Shown here: piece by piece, positions 62,505 to 64,000 of the stretch
How the letters are laid out: each line of letters begins with the position of its first letter
Numbering within the stretch: the first letter of the stretch is position 1
Assembly: GCF_003332275.1 (NCBI RefSeq)
Contig: NZ_QOVA01000001.1
Span: 248,001 to 312,000, forward strand
DNA from: Edaphovirga cremea
GTDB taxonomy: Bacteria > Pseudomonadota > Gammaproteobacteria > Enterobacterales > Enterobacteriaceae
DNA: 64,000 bases
Direction of reading: 5' to 3'
The notes under the pieces: model-generated
The model's database searches: none
What the model saw: the letters and a program-made list of their open reading frames with translations, nothing else
What the model was told of the DNA's origin: nothing
Translations under genes and position numbers: made by a program

Positions 62505-64000
62505 TCATGCCGTGATGGATTTAGCGTCCTCCACGGCGCTACGCAGGCGTGCTTTCATATCACTATAGGATTGCTGGGCATAGTTTTCCGCCCAGCGCTG
62601 ATCGGCGATCTGCTCCAGTTTTACCGCGCAATATTTGGTTTCTGGCGTTTTGGAGATCGGATCGAGATTTTCCTGCGTCAGTTCATTACATGCGCCAATC
62701 CACCATTGATACGTCATGTATACCGCGCCGATATTGATACGCTCGTTAAAGTTGGCACGGCTGATGACTTTGCCTCGGCGTGAACTGACCCAAACCAATT
62801 GCTGATCGCGGATACCCAACGCTTCACCATCCTGCGGATGAATCTGCACAAATCCAGGTTCATCGGCCAGGCTTTGCAATGCCGCACAATTACCGGTCAT
62901 CGAGCGGCAGGAATAGTGGCCGACCTCACGCACGGTGCACAGCACCAGCGGGTAACTGGCATCAGGGGTTTCGGCAGGCGCACGCCATTCGGTGGCGAAA
63001 AGCTGGCCCTTGCCGGAAGGGGTGTCGAACTTATTGTCTTTGTACAAATAGGGCGTGCCGGGATGATCAAGCGTTGGGCAAGGCCACTGAATATGGCCCA
63101 GCGTGCCCATTTTTTCATAGGTTACGCCATAGAACAGCGGACACAACTCACGCATCTCATTCCAGATCTCTTCGTTATCCTTATAGTGCATCGGATAACC
63201 GAGTTCGGTTGCCAACAGACTGATGATTTCCCAGTCACGCTTAACGTCGTATTGGGCTTCAACGGCTTTTTCAAAGCGTTGGAAACCGCGATCTGCGCAG
63301 GAGAAGACACCGCCGTGCTCACCCCAGGAGGTTGACGGTAAAATGACGTCGGCCTGCTCGGCGGTTTTGGTCATGAAAATGTCCTGAACCACCACGAACT
63401 CCAACTCTTCGAAGGCACCGCGCACCAGGCTCAAATCAGCCTCGGTCTGTAAGGGATCCTCACCCATGATGTAGTAGGCTTTGACTTTGCCTTCATGGAC
63501 CAGATGCGGGACCTCGGTGATGCGGTAACCAATATCGGGATCCATTTTGTCAGCGTCGATACCCCAGGCTTTGGCGAATTTTGCACGGATAGCAGGATCG
63601 GTAACCGATTGGTAGCCGGGAAACTCGTTGGGCAGTACACCCATATCGCAGGCGCCCTGCACGTTATTCTGACCGCGAACCGGGCCGACGCCGACGTTGG
63701 CGCGGCCAAGATTGCCGGTCAACAATGCCAGGCTTGCCAGCCCTTTTACTACATCCACAGCCTGGCCAAACTGGGTCACGCCCATACCCCACATGATGGT
63801 GGCGGAGGGGGCGCTGGCATAGGTGCGCATTGCCTGACGAATTTGCTGCGCGCTGACGCCTGTCAGATGCTCAACATCTTCCGGTGCATATTTCGCGACC
63901 TGCTGGCAGTAAGCGTCGAAACCTTCGGTGTATTTCGATACATAGTCACGATCGTAGAGATTTTCTTCGATCAGTACGTGACCGAAGGCATTCACCAGCG
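62505..64000 (-). CDS. fdhF: Formate dehydrogenase H, molybdopterin-binding C-terminal part (truncated by window edge)
   Basis: The last about 498 residues of an FdhF-type formate dehydrogenase; the 5' part, with the 4Fe-4S cluster and selenocysteine position, lies outside the window. Visible parts include the Mo-bis-MGD domain (TIMWGMGVTQFGQAVDVVKGLASLALLTGNLGRANVGVGPVRGQNNVQGACDMG, ADVILPSTSWGEHGGVFSCADRGFQR) and the C-terminal beta-barrel (VREVGHYSCRSMTGNCAAL, KTPETKYCAVKLEQIADQR), nearly as in E. coli FdhF. It oxidises formate in the formate hydrogenlyase complex. Confidence 0.93.
   Translation of the reverse strand, partial: LVNAFGHVLIEENLYDRDYVSKYTEGFDAYCQQVAKYAPEDVEHLTGVSAQQIRQAMRTYASAPSATIMWGMGVTQFGQAVDVVKGLASLALLTGNLGRANVGVGPVRGQNNVQGACDMGVLPNEFPGYQSVTDPAIRAKFAKAWGIDADKMDPDIGYRITEVPHLVHEGKVKAYYIMGEDPLQTEADLSLVRGAFEELEFVVVQDIFMTKTAEQADVILPSTSWGEHGGVFSCADRGFQRFEKAVEAQYDVKRDWEIISLLATELGYPMHYKDNEEIWNEMRELCPLFYGVTYEKMGTLGHIQWPCPTLDHPGTPYLYKDNKFDTPSGKGQLFATEWRAPAETPDASYPLVLCTVREVGHYSCRSMTGNCAALQSLADEPGFVQIHPQDGEALGIRDQQLVWVSSRRGKVISRANFNERINIGAVYMTYQWWIGACNELTQENLDPISKTPETKYCAVKLEQIADQRWAENYAQQSYSDMKARLRSAVEDAKSITA

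Overview
The window is chromosomal DNA from a member of the Enterobacterales. Genes with clear Escherichia coli counterparts (roxA/ycfD, uspF, btsT-yjiX-yjiA, an OmpC/F-type porin, iraP, fdhF) are interspersed with large accessory blocks. Several genes look more like Serratia/Rahnella/Pectobacterium-type relatives than E. coli itself. This is inferred from protein resemblance only, and no species is claimed.

Layout. 1-1.3 kb: a broken LysR C-terminus and an RraA-like aldolase. 1.3-2.4 kb: ribosomal oxygenase RoxA. 2.5-12.5 kb: a complete meta-cleavage pathway for 3-hydroxyanthranilate. Seven tightly coupled genes lie on the minus strand (hydratase, acylating acetaldehyde dehydrogenase, aldolase, decarboxylase, deaminase, 3-hydroxyanthranilate dioxygenase, ACMS decarboxylase). 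On the plus strand follow a LysR regulator, aminomuconate semialdehyde dehydrogenase and an aromatic-acid MFS importer. Together they would convert 3-hydroxyanthranilate to pyruvate, acetyl-CoA, ammonia and CO2. Two near-identical copies of an operator-like dyad flank the regulator gene, one before each enzyme operon.

12.6-20.5 kb: uspF, a probable 32-residue membrane protein, a gene-poor AT-rich stretch, and a chaperone-usher fimbrial operon. 20.7-38.5 kb: a LuxR-type regulator followed by a 17-gene cluster that is the main attraction. It combines type II fatty-acid/polyketide enzymes (holo-ACP synthase, ketoreductase, dehydratase, ACP, a KS-KS fusion whose second half has lost its active-site Cys, two further KS-fold proteins, a second SDR, malonyl transacylase) with a GcvT/aminomethyltransferase-like protein. 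It also has an envelope export set: ABC ATPase, FtsX-type permease, periplasmic proteins, LolA-like carrier and probable outer-membrane barrel. The parts list recalls the streptococcal cyl (granadaene) operon, refitted for a two-membrane cell. The product is unknown.

38.6-42.8 kb, minus strand: a lipoprotein followed by a giant periplasmic coiled-coil protein ending in an FkpA/Mip-like FKBP domain and carrying about 7.6 in-register copies of a 267-bp (89-residue) repeat. 43.5-47 kb: yjiA, yjiX and the pyruvate symporter btsT. 47.3-50.1 kb: a stand-alone divergent EF-G and a divergently oriented ArsR-type regulator. 50.8-57.7 kb: a second chaperone-usher operon, an XRE regulator, and a ToxR/ToxS-like membrane regulator pair. 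58-64 kb: a general porin, a small OB-fold-like protein, iraP, a GNAT acetyltransferase, a 35-residue membrane peptide, and the 3' part of fdhF, cut by the window edge. No tRNA, rRNA, CRISPR array or intact insertion sequence was seen.
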